Assembly: GCF_900102545.1 (NCBI RefSeq) | Contig: NZ_FNBN01000014.1 | Location: 54,662-118,661, forward strand | Reading direction: 5' to 3' | DNA: 64,000 nucleotides | Source of the DNA: Chitinophaga filiformis | Lineage (GTDB): Bacteria > Bacteroidota > Bacteroidia > Chitinophagales > Chitinophagaceae | Shown here: in pieces, positions 60,930 through 64,000 of the stretch | Position numbering within the stretch: the first letter of the stretch is position 1 | Layout of the letters: each line of letters opens with the position of its first letter | Translations under genes and position numbers: made by a program | The notes under the pieces: generated by a model | The model's input: only the letters and a program-made list of their open reading frames with translations | Databases searched by the model: none | What the model was told of the DNA's origin: nothing

Positions 60930-63125
60930 ATGCGTTTACGTTATATCAGTTGTCCCGGCAGCAGGGCACTTACTTTTTTAATCTGCCTGCTGGCAGTGCA
61001 TGCCAGCGCCCAGCCATGGAAGCAGACCCAATGGGGAAAGGATGGTCAAACCATCTATGAGGCCAATGGCACCAGTATCACCAGTTACAACGCAAAAGAG
61101 GGACGGCAGAACGTAAAGATCCCCAGCAGTTTGCTGACGCCCAAAGGGCAGGCAGCTATCCAGGTGGAAGATTTTTCCTATACACCTGATGAAAATAAAT
61201 GGCTGATTTATACAAAATCGCAGAAAGTATGGCGATATAAGACAAGGGGTGACTACTGGTTACTTGATATTCCCAGTGGCAAATTGCAACAACTGGGTAA
61301 AGGATTACCCGCTTCTTCTCTCATGTTCGCAAAAATTTCCCCCGACGGGAAACAGGTGGCTTATGTCAGCGAACATAATTTATACGTCGAAGATATCCTG
61401 ACCGGTAAGATCAAAGCCCTCACAAAAGACGGTAACCGTCGCCTGATCAACGGTACCTTTGACTGGGCTTATGAAGAGGAGTTTGATTGCCGTGATGGTT
61501 TCCGCTGGAGCCCTGATAGCCGCTCTATTGCCTATTGGCAGATAGATGCACGTAAGATCAGGGATTTCCTCATGATGGATAATACAGATTCACTCTATTC
61601 TTATACTGTTCCAGTAGAATATCCGAAAGCAGGTGAGAGTCCTTCTTCCTGTCGTGTAGGTGTGGTGGATATCAATACCGCGAAGACTATCTGGTTGCAG
61701 ATACCTGGTGATCCGCAACAACATTATATCACCCGTATGGAATGGAATCCGGCGCGTACAGGGTTAATATTACAACAGCTCAACAGGAAACAGAATGAAA
61801 GTGTGTTGTACGTTGCTGATCCGGTTAGCGGCAAGGCTAAGCCAATCTATAAGGAAAGCGATTCTGCCTGGATCGATATCCGTTCCCGCTGGAATAGTGA
61901 AATGACAGGATGGGACTGGATCAATGGTGGTAAATCTTTTATATGGGTAAGTGAGAAAGATGGCTGGAGGCATATGTACAACGTGGATATGAACGGTAAG
62001 GAAACGCTGATCACACCCGGTAATTATGATATCATCAACCTGCTGAGGATAGATGAAAAGAATAATCAGGCCTTTATTCTGGCATCTCCTGAGAATCCTA
62101 CCCAGCAGTATCTTTATAAAGTATCCCTGGATGGTAAGGGCGCTCCTGAAAGAATTTCTCCTATAATTGAGGAGGGTACACATGACTATGAGATCTCTCC
62201 TGATGCACAGTGGGCGGTACATAGCTTTTCCAATCGTTATTATCAGCCGCATAGTGAGCTGGTATTTCTGCCTACGCATAAAGATGATCTGAAGAGCAAT
62301 ATTGCAATGGACCTGCAGACTTCAAGATTTGCACCACGTCAGGAGTTCTTCCAGGTAACAACGCCTGAGGGTGTTACCATGGATGGCTGGATGGCTCGTC
62401 CGACGAACTTCGACTCTACAAAGAAATATCCTGTTGTATTTTATGTATATGGCGAACCTGCGGCGGCTACTGCCAGAGACCAGTATGGTGCCGGTCGCAA
62501 TTTCATCTATAACGGTGATATGGCGGCTGACGGGTACATTTATATCTCTATGGATAACAGAGGTACTCCTTTGCCTAAGGGGCGTCAGTGGCGCAAGAGC
62601 ATTTACCGCAACGTCGGACAGGTAAACGTACGTGACCAGGCTGCGGGTGCGCAGGAACTGTTTAAGCGTTACCGTTATCTCGATACTTCACGTGTGGCGG
62701 TATGGGGCTGGAGCGGTGGTGGTGGCATGACACTGAACCTGCTGTTCCGTTATCCGCAGATCTATAAAACCGGTATTGCTATTGCTGCTGTGGGTAGTCT
62801 CTTTACCTACGACAACATCTACCAGGAGCGGTATATGGGGCTGCCGCAGGAGAATCATGAGGACTATGTCAAAGGTTCACCTGTAACCTATACTAAAGGC
62901 CTCGTAGGAAATCTGCTGTACATTCATGGTACCGGTGATGATAATGTGCATTATCAAAACGCGGAGTTACTCCAGAATGAACTGATCCGCAATGGTAAGC
63001 AGTTCCAGTTTATGTCTTATCCTAACCGTACACATAGCATCAATGAAGGTGCGGGCACCTTCAAGCACTTGTCTACTTTGTATACTAACTATTTGAAAGA
63101 ACATTGTCCTCCGGGAGCGAGATAA
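60930..63125 (+). CDS. Secreted S9 prolyl peptidase, dipeptidyl peptidase IV-like
   Basis: 731 residues with a signal peptide (ends near VHASAQ). Beta-propeller domain (about 50-490; FDWAYEEEFDCRDGFRWSPD carries the DPP-IV glutamate pair) followed by the alpha/beta hydrolase domain: oxyanion tyrosine in FYVYGEPA, serine in GWSGGGGMT, aspartate in HGTGDDNVHYQN and histidine in YPNRTHSI. It would release X-Pro/X-Ala dipeptides in the periplasm. ATG 60930 chosen over 60909 since it begins the signal peptide properly. Confidence 0.93.
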   Translation: MRLRYISCPGSRALTFLICLLAVHASAQPWKQTQWGKDGQTIYEANGTSITSYNAKEGRQNVKIPSSLLTPKGQAAIQVEDFSYTPDENKWLIYTKSQKVWRYKTRGDYWLLDIPSGKLQQLGKGLPASSLMFAKISPDGKQVAYVSEHNLYVEDILTGKIKALTKDGNRRLINGTFDWAYEEEFDCRDGFRWSPDSRSIAYWQIDARKIRDFLMMDNTDSLYSYTVPVEYPKAGESPSSCRVGVVDINTAKTIWLQIPGDPQQHYITRMEWNPARTGLILQQLNRKQNESVLYVADPVSGKAKPIYKESDSAWIDIRSRWNSEMTGWDWINGGKSFIWVSEKDGWRHMYNVDMNGKETLITPGNYDIINLLRIDEKNNQAFILASPENPTQQYLYKVSLDGKGAPERISPIIEEGTHDYEISPDAQWAVHSFSNRYYQPHSELVFLPTHKDDLKSNIAMDLQTSRFAPRQEFFQVTTPEGVTMDGWMARPTNFDSTKKYPVVFYVYGEPAAATARDQYGAGRNFIYNGDMAADGYIYISMDNRGTPLPKGRQWRKSIYRNVGQVNVRDQAAGAQELFKRYRYLDTSRVAVWGWSGGGGMTLNLLFRYPQIYKTGIAIAAVGSLFTYDNIYQERYMGLPQENHEDYVKGSPVTYTKGLVGNLLYIHGTGDDNVHYQNAELLQNELIRNGKQFQFMSYPNRTHSINEGAGTFKHLSTLYTNYLKEHCPPGAR

Positions 63126-63132
63126 TTTTAAT

Positions 63133-63525
63133 ATGAATAAGGCTACTATCTTCGGATTAATTTCGGTTATCATTGTGATCATCAGTGCATTTCTGCCCTG
63201 GCTGACGATTGAGAGCAAGCATTTAGCGTTTACCGGTATGAATACTGCCGGTTCCAGTTTTGGAGAGCCAGGGAAGCTGAGCATCTTTGTTTCAGTAGTG
63301 GCGGGTGTGCTGTTTCTTGTGCCAGGGAAATGGTCGGCGAGAGTGAATCTTTTTGTGTCGGCGTTTTTGGCGGCGTGGGCGTTTAGGAATTTTGTGTTGT
63401 TTTCGAGGTGTGAGATGGGGGTGTGTCCTGAGCGCGGGATTGGGCTGTATTTGTCGGTCGTTGCGGCGATTGTGGCGTTTGTGTGTGTCATTTTGAGTAA
63501 TGGTGGGAAGGCGCCGGTTAAGTGA
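63133..63525 (+). CDS. Small four-helix membrane protein
   Basis: 130 residues with four hydrophobic spans (FGLISVIIVIISAFLPWL; LSIFVSVVAGVLFLVPG; LFVSAFLAAWAFRNFVLF; GLYLSVVAAIVAFVCVIL). Two Cys between spans 3 and 4. Unknown function. Seven bp after the S9 peptidase stop, likely co-transcribed. The 3' half is strongly C-poor and G/T-rich. Confidence 0.7.
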   Translation: MNKATIFGLISVIIVIISAFLPWLTIESKHLAFTGMNTAGSSFGEPGKLSIFVSVVAGVLFLVPGKWSARVNLFVSAFLAAWAFRNFVLFSRCEMGVCPERGIGLYLSVVAAIVAFVCVILSNGGKAPVK

Positions 63526-63546
63526 TATTACTTTTTTGGGAATAAA

Positions 63547-63572
63547 GCCTCGCGAGTTCGCGGGGCTTTTTT
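63547..63572 (+). terminator. Terminator after the small membrane protein
   Basis: GCCTCGCG / CGCGGGGC with loop AGTT, then six T. Confidence 0.85.
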
Positions 63573-63686
63573 CGTTGAAGTATATTTTAGACTATGGAGA
63601 AATTATGCAACCGTTGAGTTAAGCCGTCGGTGGACGCGTGAGGATTATGTTTGTTATTTGATGGTTTGGTGAGGGGATGTTGCTGC

Positions 63687-63836
63687 GGTTTCAGGTGGGA
63701 CCACGGGCTGTATCCCTTTTCGAGGCCTACTATTGGGCTTTGTTGGTCGTATTGGGCTTTTGGATATTTATTAAACCCCTGGTGGATCGTGTCAGCCTCT
63801 CCAAGGGATAAGGCCCTTAGGTCTCCACCTGAAACC
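63687..63836. repeat. About 150-bp foldback element, copy 2
   Basis: Perfect 12-bp outer arms GGTTTCAGGTGG / CCACCTGAAACC, continued by GACC/GGTC; inner stems GGGC/GCCC, ATCCCTT/AAGGGAT and GAGGC/GCCTC; loop keeps ATATTTATTAAAC. See copy 1 at 50432-50579. The surrounding 63573-64000 holds no gene. Confidence 0.82.
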
Positions 63837-63984
63837 CTCCGCTACTTTGGGGTGGTTGTGAGGGGATGGGTGTATCACAATTCAAGCCGACGCCGGTAAA
63901 TTCTGTGTTGTTACCTTCTGGCGCCCCTATGAGATACAGGTGATATACCCCGAGACGTCCGATAACGACAACACAACACCAATC

Positions 63985-64000
63985 AACCCCGTTAGGGGTT
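63985..64000 (+). repeat. REP-like element, first hairpin of copy 3 (cut by window edge)
   Basis: AACCCC-GTTA-GGGGTT: same stem length and GTTA loop as copy 2 but different stem bases, and the same CAATC upstream. The linker and second hairpin would be beyond the window. Confidence 0.6.

Overview
The window looks like chromosome from a Bacteroidota bacterium, most likely a Chitinophaga-type member of the Chitinophagaceae. The evidence is the repeated TAnnTTTG -7 promoter box (often without a Shine-Dalgarno site), a Nudix-type AraR arabinose regulator, signal-peptide and lipoprotein styles, and family-level resemblance of many products. Genus is inferred from recall, not from a search. No tRNA, rRNA, CRISPR array or intact insertion sequence was seen.

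Layout. 0-6.5 kb: end of an epimerase-like gene, a SAM-I riboswitch with terminator ahead of a Cys/Met trans-sulfuration enzyme, an amidohydrolase, a YdcF-like protein, a dicarboxylate symporter and a DODA-type dioxygenase. 6.5-12.8 kb: an AraR (NrtR-family) arabinose regulon, araR then araB-araD-araA, with three matching palindromic operator sites; one site stands alone ahead of a gene-free segment closed by a terminator. 12.8-29 kb: hydrolase, queG, a DUF3857/transglutaminase pair, clpB, a deaminase, a hybrid histidine kinase, two tiny Lys/Ala-rich secreted proteins (one with a duplicated tail), an M28 peptidase and a LytTR response regulator. 29-35.3 kb: a TolC/RND/adaptor efflux operon divergent from that regulator. 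35.4-37.7 kb: small housekeeping or unknown genes.

37.9-46.8 kb is the most striking part: a four-gene minus-strand cassette encoding a CHAT protease with an inactive-STAND-like domain, a MoxR-type AAA ATPase, a vWA protein with a degenerate MIDAS, and a 1499-residue protein with two caspase-like domains that both lack catalytic residues plus a C-terminal SLOG nucleotide-sensor-like domain. Three of the genes are joined by ATGA overlaps. The cassette is bounded on the left by the 3' stump of a MocR-type gene and on the right by the stump of a caspase gene. It resembles NTP-dependent ternary (MoxR/vWA/effector) conflict systems and is the best candidate for an undescribed defence system.

46.9-64 kb: PAP2 phosphatase, a fluoride riboswitch in front of a CLC-type F-/H+ antiporter, oxidoreductases, a fused trehalose-6-phosphate synthase/phosphatase next to a GH15 hydrolase, AsmA, a lipoprotein, a YihY protein, a DPP-IV-type peptidase and a small membrane protein. 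Intergenic DNA across the window carries several repeat families: paired REP-like hairpins, an approximately 150-bp foldback element present twice with compensatory stem changes, an 11-bp-periodic palindromic array, and approximately 40-bp degenerate direct repeats.
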